This document shows positions 1 to 6,502 of a stretch of DNA of 10,272 nucleotides, piece by piece. This stretch comes from Rhodoferax sp. (GTDB lineage: Bacteria; Pseudomonadota; Gammaproteobacteria; Burkholderiales; Burkholderiaceae_C): the NCBI GenBank assembly GCA_030683195.1, contig JAUXQA010000391.1, positions 1 through 10,272 on the forward strand, read 5' to 3'. Under the pieces are notes generated by a model. That model saw nothing but the letters and a program-made list of their open reading frames with translations, had not been told where the DNA came from and made no database searches. Both the position numbers and the translations under genes were made by a program. Numbering within the stretch: the stretch's first letter is position 1; every line of letters starts with the position of its first letter.

Positions 1-822
1 GCGGCAGACAATACGGTGCGACGCGAGCGCGATGCCAGCGCTCGCATGCTCACTCGACTTCTGCCATTGGAGCGCGACGCGACCGATCAATATTTGCTCA
101 CCGAGCGCGCCCGCTCCGACGACGCACTCGCCACGCGGGACGATTTCCTCGGGATGGTTTCTCACGATCTGCGCGATCTCCTGAACGGAATCGTGATGAG
201 TTCTCAGTTCCTGGCGCAAAAACTTGAGGCACACAGCGACCGCGAGAAGTTGTTGTTGGAAACCACGCGAATCGAGCGCTACGGCGCGCGCATGAATCGA
301 CTGATTGGCGATCTGGTTGACGTTGCCAGCATCGATGCAGGCAAACTCGCCATGCAAAAGGTTGAGGACGACGTCTCCTTGTTGGTGGTTGAGGCTGTTG
401 AGGCGCTCCAGATCACGGCATCGGCCAAGGGCGTGTCCCTCGCAGTGCAGGGTAGCCAAGAAGCTTGCCTGGCGGAGTTTGACCACGATCGACTATTGCA
501 AGTGCTCGCCAACCTGATCTCCAATTCAATCAAGTTCACTCCCAAGGGGGGCAGCATCCGCGTGCATTGGGCTCGGGCTGGTGGCTTGCTTGAGTTTTGC
601 GTGGACGACACCGGTGAGGGCATCCCCCCAGCGATGTTGGAGGCCGTATTTGAGCGCTTCTGGCAGGTCGGAAAGAACGACCGGCGTGGATTGGGCTTGG
701 GCCTGTACATCTCCCGCTGCATTGTCGAAGCTCATGGCGGCAATATCAGGGCGGAAAGCAGCCCGGGTCATGGTACTCGCATGTACTTCACTCTACCTGT
801 CATCGACATACCCAGTTCATGA
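1..822 (+). CDS. Sensor histidine kinase, C-terminal part (5' end outside window)
   Basis: This is the transmitter part of a two-component sensor kinase, which autophosphorylates on a histidine and passes the phosphate to a response regulator. The frame is open to the left edge, so the GTG at 16 is probably internal and the sensor domain lies outside. Numbering from that GTG: a short helical linker, then the HisKA H-box around His50 (VSHDLRDLL), the N-box (NLISNSIKF, 166-174), the G1 box (DDTGEGIP, 197-204), the F-box (FERFW, 212-216) and the G2 box (GLGLGL, 225-230). All ATP-binding motifs are present, so the kinase core should be active. No transmembrane segment or receiver domain is visible in this part. 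The H-box has Leu where most kinases have Pro. No response regulator follows; its partner may be upstream. The domain call is sure; the stimulus is unknown. Confidence 0.93.
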   Translation, partial: AADNTVRRERDASARMLTRLLPLERDATDQYLLTERARSDDALATRDDFLGMVSHDLRDLLNGIVMSSQFLAQKLEAHSDREKLLLETTRIERYGARMNRLIGDLVDVASIDAGKLAMQKVEDDVSLLVVEAVEALQITASAKGVSLAVQGSQEACLAEFDHDRLLQVLANLISNSIKFTPKGGSIRVHWARAGGLLEFCVDDTGEGIPPAMLEAVFERFWQVGKNDRRGLGLGLYISRCIVEAHGGNIRAESSPGHGTRMYFTLPVIDIPSS

Positions 823-973
823 GGCCCGTTGCTGATTGTCGCTAATCGGTCCGGCATTCACCCAACTCATGTCCACTGACACTTTTGCCGGATAAGGCGC
901 TCTGCATTTTTTTGGTGCGGGGCGGCTATGGTGCTTGAAACGAAGCGTCAAGCGCATCTCTAGGGCGCAGTAT

Positions 974-1015
974 GGTCATGTTATCACCATCCACATGGAT
1001 GGTGATAACATGACC
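974..1015. promoter_or_regulatory. 42-bp near-perfect palindrome over the start of the RHH regulator (probable operator)
   Basis: The left arm 974-993 (GGTCATGTTATCACCATCCA) is the exact reverse complement of the right arm 996-1015. Only the two central bases (994-995) do not pair. The right arm contains the likely Shine-Dalgarno GGTGA (1001-1005) and the ATG at 1010. The position just ahead of a CopG-type regulator gene fits an autoregulatory operator, since ribbon-helix-helix proteins bind symmetric sites as paired dimers. In RNA the same sequence would form a very stable hairpin hiding the start site. A possible promoter upstream is TTGAAA (935-940) with TCTAGG (959-964) at 18-bp spacing, but its -10 match is poor. 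The palindrome is seen directly; its role is inferred. Confidence 0.8.
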
Positions 1016-1444
1016 CTTATGCCAAAACACAGCAAGACATCCCTGACTACCAGCCCCAAGCCAGTTGACGAAAAGATCACCATCAACCTGGGCTGTGTTG
1101 ACCTTGGCCAAATCGACCTGCTGGTGCAGGAGGGCCTCTATTCAAACCGGACCGATCTGATCCGAACCGCCATCCGTAACCAGCTGACCACCCACATTGA
1201 GGTGGTGCGTCAGGTGGTCTCACGCAAGACGCTGGTGCTTGGTATCCAGCACTACTCCCTGGCTGACCTGCTGGCCTTGCAGGCGGCGGGCGAACGGTTG
1301 CAGATCCGCGTACTGGGCCTGGCCTCAATCGCCCCCGATGTGAGCCCTGCGCTTGCCCTTGCCACGATCGAATCCATCACAGTGCTGGGTGCTCTGCACG
1401 CCAGCCCCGCCGTTAAAGCCGCTCTGATCCCGCGCATCTCTTGA
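1010..1444 (+). CDS. Ribbon-helix-helix (CopG-type) transcriptional regulator
   Basis: This is a probable DNA-binding repressor of 144 aa. The N-terminal third has the ribbon-helix-helix pattern: a strand EKITINLG (about 21-28), helix LGQIDLLVQEG (about 32-42), then the turn and second helix YSNRTDLIRTAIRNQL (about 44-59). RHH proteins form dimers that insert the paired strands into the major groove. Residues about 63-144 are a second region without a family I can name. It alternates hydrophobic residues and small turns (RVLGLASIAPDVSP, then ESITVLGALHASPAV), which suggests a short beta-rich ligand or assembly domain. I chose ATG 1010 because GGTGA lies 4 bp before it; ATG 1019 is possible. 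The frame is open from TTG 935, but that stretch runs through the palindrome and is unlikely to be coding. The esterase gene follows after 30 bp, so the two are probably co-transcribed and self-regulated. Confidence 0.85.
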   Translation: MTLMPKHSKTSLTTSPKPVDEKITINLGCVDLGQIDLLVQEGLYSNRTDLIRTAIRNQLTTHIEVVRQVVSRKTLVLGIQHYSLADLLALQAAGERLQIRVLGLASIAPDVSPALALATIESITVLGALHASPAVKAALIPRIS

Positions 1445-1474
1445 CCCTTGTCAGTCACCGAACCGAAAGTACCC

Positions 1475-2539
1475 ATGAAACTCGACTTCCAGCAATTGAT
1501 GCTCGATGCCACCCGGCTAACCCGCTCGGGTGATTTGCAAGCTGCCACCGCCGCCATACAGGCTGCTTTGGCTGGCGTCGCGCCAGCGGCAGGCGAAACC
1601 AATGTGTTTGACGTCATTGACGTTGTGGCGCGCGAACTACCAGAGACTACGCCGCGCTCACCTTCATCGCGCCACGTCGATCAGAAGCCCGGCCCAGAGC
1701 GCTTTATTGCCGGCAGCCATCGTGCTGCGGGCGATCAGCGCGACTTCAAGCTCTACATTCCGCCGGGCGCAGGCGAACGCCGCCTGCCGCTGGTGGTGAT
1801 GCTGCACGGCTGCACGCAGAGTCCGGACGACTTCGCTGCGGGTACGGAGATGAATGCCATAGCCAACTCGCAAGGCTTCTATGTTTTGTACCCGGCACAG
1901 TCGCAGCGGGCCAACCCACAGCGCTGTTGGAGCTGGTTTAAACACAGTCACCAGGCCCGAGGGCGCGGAGAGCCGGCTCTGCTGGCGGACATGACGCGCG
2001 AGGTCATGGCCGCCTACGCGGTCAACCCCGACCAGGTGTATGTTGCCGGCCTGTCTGCGGGCGGTGCTATGGCCGCCATCCTGGGTGATGCCTACCCTGA
2101 CCTGTACGCTGCAGTAGGCGTGCACTCCGGGCTGGCCACTGGCATCGCCAAGGATTTACCCTCAGCATTGGGTGCCATGCAAAGCGGTGCCAGCCCGATT
2201 CGCACCAGCCCTAGCGGGGTAGCCACCATTGTTTTCCATGGTGACGCCGACGCCACGGTGCATCCGGGTAACGGCGCGAAGGTCATTTCCGCCAGCGTTG
2301 GCATGACGGCGCGGGTTGAGGTCGAACAGCTTAAAACACCCGGAGGCCGGGCAAGCACACGCAGTGTGCACCGCGCCTCAGATGGTGCCGTGGTAGCCGA
2401 ACATTGGCTGGTGCACGGTGCATCGCATGCATGGTCAGGCGGCAGCGCCAAAGGCAGCTACACCGACGCGCGCGGGCCAGACGCCAGCGCCGAGATGATC
2501 CGGTTCTTCCTGGAACATCCGCGTCGGATTCGCCATTAA
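1475..2539 (+). CDS. PHB-depolymerase-family esterase (alpha/beta hydrolase)
   Basis: This 354-aa serine hydrolase belongs to the poly(3-hydroxybutyrate) depolymerase / feruloyl esterase-like group of alpha/beta hydrolases. From ATG 1475, the oxyanion region is VVMLHGCTQSP (about 108-118), the nucleophile is Ser194 in the lipase box GLSAGG, the acid is probably Asp257 in FHGDADATVHP, and the base is His318 in HGASHAWSGG. The first 85 residues are a helical extension (DFQQLMLDATRLTRSGDLQ) rather than a signal peptide, so a cytoplasmic enzyme is likely, unlike secreted PHB depolymerases. ATG 1475 is preferred over TTG 1448 because GAAAG (1465-1469) precedes it and the family typically begins with this helical segment. 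It follows the RHH regulator and is its likely target. Family assignment is firm; the natural substrate (short-chain PHA oligomers, aryl esters or other) is unknown. Confidence 0.9.
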   Translation: MKLDFQQLMLDATRLTRSGDLQAATAAIQAALAGVAPAAGETNVFDVIDVVARELPETTPRSPSSRHVDQKPGPERFIAGSHRAAGDQRDFKLYIPPGAGERRLPLVVMLHGCTQSPDDFAAGTEMNAIANSQGFYVLYPAQSQRANPQRCWSWFKHSHQARGRGEPALLADMTREVMAAYAVNPDQVYVAGLSAGGAMAAILGDAYPDLYAAVGVHSGLATGIAKDLPSALGAMQSGASPIRTSPSGVATIVFHGDADATVHPGNGAKVISASVGMTARVEVEQLKTPGGRASTRSVHRASDGAVVAEHWLVHGASHAWSGGSAKGSYTDARGPDASAEMIRFFLEHPRRIRH

Positions 2540-2575
2540 TGAAACGGTAAAAGCACTCTCCTGACTGTCGTAGCG

Positions 2576-2606
2576 CTGGATCAAGCTCTCCTTGGCCATG
2601 ATCCAG
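2576..2606. terminator. 8-bp inverted repeat between convergent genes, possible weak terminator
   Basis: CTGGATCA (2576-2583) and TGATCCAG (2599-2606) are perfect inverted copies with a 15-base loop. They lie in the 132-bp gap between the convergent ends of the esterase and the PAP2 phosphatase genes. The location fits a bidirectional transcription end, but no T-tract follows on either strand, so it does not meet the usual rule for an intrinsic terminator. Nothing else was recognised in this gap. Confidence 0.25.
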
Positions 2607-2671
2607 GTCATTCAGCGGGTTCGAGCTTCGGGCTAAACGGCCAACGCCAGCCAATGCGCAGGCGCTGTCAT

Positions 2672-3376
2672 TCAGGTCTGCCTGTCTTTGCGCAGATAGT
2701 GCGCCAGCAGCAGCCAGGCCATGGCCCAAGCGGCGCCAAAGGCCCAGCCGCCCAGAACGTCGGTGGCCCAGTGCACGCCCAGCAGGACGCGGCTGATACC
2801 CACCAACAGCGCCAGCAGCGCGGCCGTTGCCAGGATGTAGAGGCGCTCGGTCACCCGGCTGCGGGTGGTGGCGATCAGCGCGCCCAGGGTCAAAAAAACG
2901 ATGGCAGACATGCTGGTGTGGCCGCTCGGAAAGCTCGGGCCGGTCGCAGTCAGTTCGGCAAAACCAACGTCAGGACGCAGACGCCCGAAGCCGGCCTTAA
3001 GGAATTGCACAAAGACGGCGCCTGTAATTACCGACGAAGCGACCAGCAGGGCCGTGGCCCGGGCCGAGACCAGTGCGAGGTAGCCGACGGTGATCACTGT
3101 GAACAGCGTCATGACAGCAGTGCTGCCCAGCGCACTGAAGTCTCGCATGATGGCGGCCAGCCCCGGATAGTCGAACCTCAGCGATTGCGCGCTTAGCAGC
3201 AGGTACTGATCAAAACTATGCGTGTCGCCTTCCATGACTTCGGCCCCGCCCACCACAACAGCCAACAATATGAGCACAACGAGCAGCCCGACAAGCAGCG
3301 CGTTGAGGAGCGAGGCACCGGCTTCCCGGTGGGCGCGCAGGCGCTGCCTGGTGGCCGGGCCAGTGGTGATGCTCAC
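2672..3376 (-). CDS. PAP2-family membrane phosphatase
   Basis: This 234-aa integral membrane enzyme belongs to the type 2 phosphatidic acid phosphatase superfamily, which removes phosphate from lipid phosphates such as phosphatidate or undecaprenyl diphosphate. All three signature motifs are intact: KAGFGRLRP (K127-P135, matching KxxxxxxRP), PSGH (150-153, His153) and SRVLLGVHWATD (195-206, with nucleophile His202 and Asp206). Hydrophobic segments lie near 22-44, 86-105, 108-126, 154-170, 178-194 and 208-226, giving the usual six membrane spans. The start is GTG, overlapping the aldehyde dehydrogenase stop as GTGA, so translation is probably coupled and the two share a transcript. Substrate cannot be told from sequence alone: BcrC/YbjG-like undecaprenyl diphosphatase and PgpB-like lipid phosphatase are both possible. 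Confidence 0.93.
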   Translation of the reverse strand: MSITTGPATRQRLRAHREAGASLLNALLVGLLVVLILLAVVVGGAEVMEGDTHSFDQYLLLSAQSLRFDYPGLAAIMRDFSALGSTAVMTLFTVITVGYLALVSARATALLVASSVITGAVFVQFLKAGFGRLRPDVGFAELTATGPSFPSGHTSMSAIVFLTLGALIATTRSRVTERLYILATAALLALLVGISRVLLGVHWATDVLGGWAFGAAWAMAWLLLAHYLRKDRQT

Positions 3377-4740
3377 GCCACCCGGATCAGCTTCTTGTTG
3401 ACGAATTCCTGGATGCCCGCGCCCGACAGTTCGCGGCCATAGCCGGAATTCTTGACGCCACCAAAAGGCAGTTCAGGCGACGACGAGGCGGGCGAATTGA
3501 TGAACACCATGCCGGTGTCTATCTGGCGGGCTACCCGCTTGCCGCGATCAATATCCTGCGTGAAAACCGAACCGCCCAGTCCGAACGGCGAGTCGTTGGC
3601 CAGTGCCACGGCCGCCGCTTCGTCGGCCACCCGGAAGAACAGCGCGACCGGGCCGAAGAACTCTTCCTTGTAGGCAGGATTGCTTTCACTGATGTCGGTC
3701 AGGATCGTTGGCTGCATGAAGGCGCCGGTATGGTCGATCCGTTTGCCGCCCATCACCACGCGGGCGCCGCCGGCGACAGCGCGCTGGACCTGACCCAGCA
3801 GGTTGTCCAGGGCTTCGGCGGACGACAACGGCGCCAGCGTGGTTTGCTTCTCGAGCGGATCGCCGGGCGCAAAGTTGGCCATCGCCGCCTGGAACTTCTC
3901 CAGGAAGCGGTCGGCCAGCTCTTCAACCACGATGAAGCGCTTGGACGCGGTGCAGGCTTGGCCCGAATTGCCCATGCGGCCGCTAACGGCACTTTTCACG
4001 GCCCGCTCCAGGTCAGCGTCTCCGAGCACGATGAAGGCATCGCTACCGCCCAGTTCCATCGTCGTCTTTTTTAGGTTCTGCCCGGCACGTGCTGCAACCA
4101 CGGCGCCGGCGGCTTCGCTGCCGGTCAGCGCCACGCCGCGGATACGTGGGTCGTCGATGACCTGCGCGACCTGCTCCTTGGAGATAAACAGGTTGGTGTA
4201 GGCGCCTGCGGGGGCGCCGGCTTCCGTCATCAGCCGCTCAAAAGCCAGCGCGCATTGCGGCACGCTGGAGGCATGCTTGACCATCACGACGTTGCCAGCC
4301 ATCAGGTTGGGCGCGGCAAAGCGGGCGATCTGGTAGTAGGGATAGTTCCAAGGCTCGACGCCGAACAGCACGCCGATAGGGGAGCTTTCCACCAGCGCCT
4401 CGCCGCGCGCCGTGGCCAGTGTTTCAGGTGCCAGAAAGTGCTCGGCATGTTGGGCGTAGTAGTCCAGAATGGCGGCGCTCAGCGCGACTTCACCCAGGCT
4501 TTGTGCAATCAGCTTGCCCATCTCCAGGGTGATCAGCTCGGCCAGTGGCTGGGCCTGCTCACGCATCAGCACGGCGGCGCGCGTCAGAATAGTCGCCCGC
4601 TCGGCGTAGGACTTGCCTTTCCAGTCGTTGTTGAAGCATTCAGACGCGCGGTGCAGTGCGGCTTCAAGTTGCGCTGGGTCCATCAGCTCAAAGGTTTGAA
4701 GGACTTTTCCGTTGTAGGGGTTGGTGCTTTGGTAGGCCAT
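3373..4740 (-). CDS. NAD(P)-dependent aldehyde dehydrogenase, succinate-semialdehyde type
   Basis: This soluble 455-aa enzyme oxidises an aldehyde to its acid. It resembles the YneI/Sad group of succinate-semialdehyde dehydrogenases, which links GABA and putrescine breakdown to succinate. Visible motifs are the oxyanion Asn132 in EPWNYPYYQ, the cofactor lysine Lys155, the nucleotide-binding GSEAAG (207-212), the general base Glu229 in MELGGSD, the catalytic Cys263 in GQACTASKR and the conserved EEFFGP (359-364). The length is normal for this group. The start at 4740 is supported by AAGGAAA just upstream (complement of 4743-4749) and by the family-typical N-terminus (MAYQSTNPYNG). The frame stays open 117 codons further upstream to 5091, but that part has no family character. 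The PAP2 gene overlaps its end. The family is certain; the exact aldehyde is less so. Confidence 0.93.
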   Translation of the reverse strand: MAYQSTNPYNGKVLQTFELMDPAQLEAALHRASECFNNDWKGKSYAERATILTRAAVLMREQAQPLAELITLEMGKLIAQSLGEVALSAAILDYYAQHAEHFLAPETLATARGEALVESSPIGVLFGVEPWNYPYYQIARFAAPNLMAGNVVMVKHASSVPQCALAFERLMTEAGAPAGAYTNLFISKEQVAQVIDDPRIRGVALTGSEAAGAVVAARAGQNLKKTTMELGGSDAFIVLGDADLERAVKSAVSGRMGNSGQACTASKRFIVVEELADRFLEKFQAAMANFAPGDPLEKQTTLAPLSSAEALDNLLGQVQRAVAGGARVVMGGKRIDHTGAFMQPTILTDISESNPAYKEEFFGPVALFFRVADEAAAVALANDSPFGLGGSVFTQDIDRGKRVARQIDTGMVFINSPASSSPELPFGGVKNSGYGRELSGAGIQEFVNKKLIRVA

Positions 4741-5315
4741 GGTTTCCTTTTTTGGGTGGATGGAGAAAGGGCCGCGCGGGCGCGCGTCAAATTTCGGGTT
4801 GTACGCCTTCAGGCCACGGTGGGCCAGTGGCATTGGCATGCGACTGGGGCTGGTCGCTTTTGAGGGCCTGCAACTGGCTGCCCAACGGTGCTTTGATTTC
4901 TGTAAAACCATTGCCTTGAACACATCATGAAGTGGTTCATCAGAACCCGTGCTGAAAACAACCTGAGAGGACAGTGTGGGGCAATTGGGATAACCATGTG
5001 CGCCGCCGCCGTAAATTTGCGCGAATCCTTCGATCTGTCGGCTGCGAAGTTCTCGGGTTGCAATACTTGATGCGCTGAGGTGTTGCACCACTCACCAATC
5101 CAGCCGTCCCACGGAATCGGTGAGCCCCAATCAGGGTAGAGTCGTGTGGCTCAATGAGTGGTTCTGAATTCATGTCAAATAGAGGCATGAAAACGAATAT
5201 AAAACCAAACTTCGCAGGCCAACTGTCGATACAGGTGCCTGTGTGCAACGCAATGAACGCGTCGAAGTGCCATTTCTTTTATAGCCAGAATACCTAAAAA
5301 ATGGAGCAAGCCTAC
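4741..5315. other. Divergent intergenic region, about 575 bp, no gene recognised
   Basis: This separates the aldehyde dehydrogenase and the AI-2E-family gene and should hold promoters for both. The left part contains the dehydrogenase ribosome binding site and a short GC hairpin (CGCGC 4773-4777 with GCGCG 4782-4786). The middle has overlapping small inverted repeats: ATGAA/TTCAT (4927-4931, 4936-4940) and GGTTC/GAACC (4934-4938, 4943-4947). At 5091-5153, CTCACC (5091-5096) can pair with GGTGAG (5119-5124), while TGAGCC (5121-5126) can pair with GGCTCA (5148-5153). The right part is AT-rich, with TATAAA at 5198-5203 as a candidate -10 for the rightward gene, but no convincing -35. Open frames here (for example 4940-5248 on the minus strand) show no protein-like pattern. 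Confidence 0.5.
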
Positions 5316-6497
5316 ATGGAATCCACTTCCAAGCTACCAGGCGAGGTCGGCGCTGAGCCGTCGATCGTGCCTGCTGCCAGTACCGAACTGTCTCGCGTGC
5401 TATTGCACATGCCGGTCGATGTTCGCAGCGTTTCGCTGGTGGTCCTTGCTACGCTTGCAAGTGTATTCATGCTGCGTTGGGCCAGTGCGGTATTCATTCC
5501 CGTGATGGTCGGGCTGTTGTTCAGCTACGGCCTGTCGCCAGTGGTGGATTGGTTGGCCCATCGCAGGATTCCCCGCGCTTTGAGCGCGGCCGCCCTGGTT
5601 TTGGGCATTGTGTGTGGCGTTGGTGCTACCGTGTATTCACTCAGCGATGATGCTGGCAAGCTGGTCGAGTCTTTACCTATGGCAACGCAAAAGTTGCGCC
5701 AATCCATTCGCGCTCTGCAGGGCAAGCAGGACAACACGCTGACAACCATGCAAAAGGCTGCCAGCCAGCTTGAGCAAGCCGCTGAAGAGACGAACCGGGC
5801 TGCGCCGGTTGACCGCGGTATTCAGCGGGTGCAAATCGAAAAGCCGAGGTTTGCCATTCGAGACTATTTATGGACCGGCACGATGGGTTTGCTGGCCATG
5901 CTGGGCCAGGTCGGGATGGTTGCGCTAATTACATTTTTCCTGATGTCCTCTGGAGACACGTTCAGGCGCAAACTGGTCAAGTTGGCGGGGCCGACGCTAA
6001 GCCGCAAGAAAATCACGCTCCAGGCGCTCAATGAGATCCACGACCAGATTCAGCGCTACATGCTGGTACAGCTATTCACCAGCGGTGTGGTCGGAATAGC
6101 GACCTGGTTGTGCTTTTGGGCGATCGGTCTGGAGCAAGCGGCCGTCTGGGGCATTGCCGCCGGTGTTCTGAATCTGGTTCCTTATGTTGGTAATGTAATT
6201 ATCACGGCCGGTTCGGCCATGGTTGGCTTTTTGCAGTTCGGCACATTGGAAATGGCATTTCTGGTAGCCGGCATTTCCCTGGTAATCAACAGTATTGAAG
6301 GCTTTCTATTGACGCCATGGTTGACCAGTCGCGCCAGCAAAATGAATCCTGTCGCCATCTTTGTTGGCGTGCTGGCATGGGGGTGGCTCTGGGGTGCGTG
6401 GGGCTTGCTGCTGGGAGTCCCCATTCTGATGGTCATCAAAGCCATTTGCGACCGGGTTGAGGACCTCAAGTCTGTTGGTGAGTTCCTCGGTGACTGA
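5316..6497 (+). CDS. AI-2E/PerM-family membrane transporter
   Basis: This 393-aa inner-membrane protein belongs to the AI-2E transporter (UPF0118, PerM/TqsA) family. Members have been linked to autoinducer-2 export, sodium/proton exchange and other efflux, and most are uncharacterised. Hydrophobic spans occur near 41-78 (two), 87-108, 188-211, 250-272, 275-305, 309-329 and 347-377. A soluble, partly coiled segment at about 110-180 is typical of the family. Signature stretches are LNLVPYVGN (285-293) and the C-terminal IEGFLLTPWL followed by MNPVAIFVGVLAWGWLWG. The ATG at 5316 has TGGAG (5302-5306) at good spacing. The ATG at 5301 lacks a Shine-Dalgarno and would add five residues. It stands alone and ends 5 bp from the convergent phosphoesterase gene. 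Transported substrate is unknown. Confidence 0.92.
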   Translation: MESTSKLPGEVGAEPSIVPAASTELSRVLLHMPVDVRSVSLVVLATLASVFMLRWASAVFIPVMVGLLFSYGLSPVVDWLAHRRIPRALSAAALVLGIVCGVGATVYSLSDDAGKLVESLPMATQKLRQSIRALQGKQDNTLTTMQKAASQLEQAAEETNRAAPVDRGIQRVQIEKPRFAIRDYLWTGTMGLLAMLGQVGMVALITFFLMSSGDTFRRKLVKLAGPTLSRKKITLQALNEIHDQIQRYMLVQLFTSGVVGIATWLCFWAIGLEQAAVWGIAAGVLNLVPYVGNVIITAGSAMVGFLQFGTLEMAFLVAGISLVINSIEGFLLTPWLTSRASKMNPVAIFVGVLAWGWLWGAWGLLLGVPILMVIKAICDRVEDLKSVGEFLGD

Positions 6498-6502
6498 AAG
6501 GT

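Noticed and set aside
888..902. REP-like sequence TGCCGGATAAGGCG
   Set aside because: It resembles one arm of an enterobacterial REP element, but the matching second arm is absent, there is no other copy in the window, and the host appears to be a betaproteobacterium.
889..919. Possible terminator after the histidine kinase (short stem then seven Ts)
   Set aside because: The stem is only three to four base pairs and the T-run is separated from it by several bases.
935..1009. Longer N-terminus of the RHH regulator starting at TTG 935
   Set aside because: The added residues are mostly encoded by the palindrome and do not match the ribbon-helix-helix family; ATG 1010 has a ribosome binding site.
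2654..3196. 180-codon open frame on the plus strand opposite the PAP2 gene
   Set aside because: Its Gln/Arg/Gly-rich composition has no domain pattern, while the opposite strand encodes all three PAP2 motifs.
4255..4863. 202-codon open frame on the plus strand opposite the aldehyde dehydrogenase
   Set aside because: It is antisense to a gene with intact catalytic motifs, and its His/Gln/Arg/Gly-rich translation is typical of a high-GC shadow frame.
4741..5091. N-terminal extension of the aldehyde dehydrogenase by 117 codons
   Set aside because: The extension has no family similarity, the enzyme is full length from 4740, and a good Shine-Dalgarno precedes 4740.
4940..5248. Possible small gene of 102 codons on the minus strand in the divergent region
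   Set aside because: There is no ribosome binding site of note, the composition is not protein-like, and it overlaps the probable promoter region.
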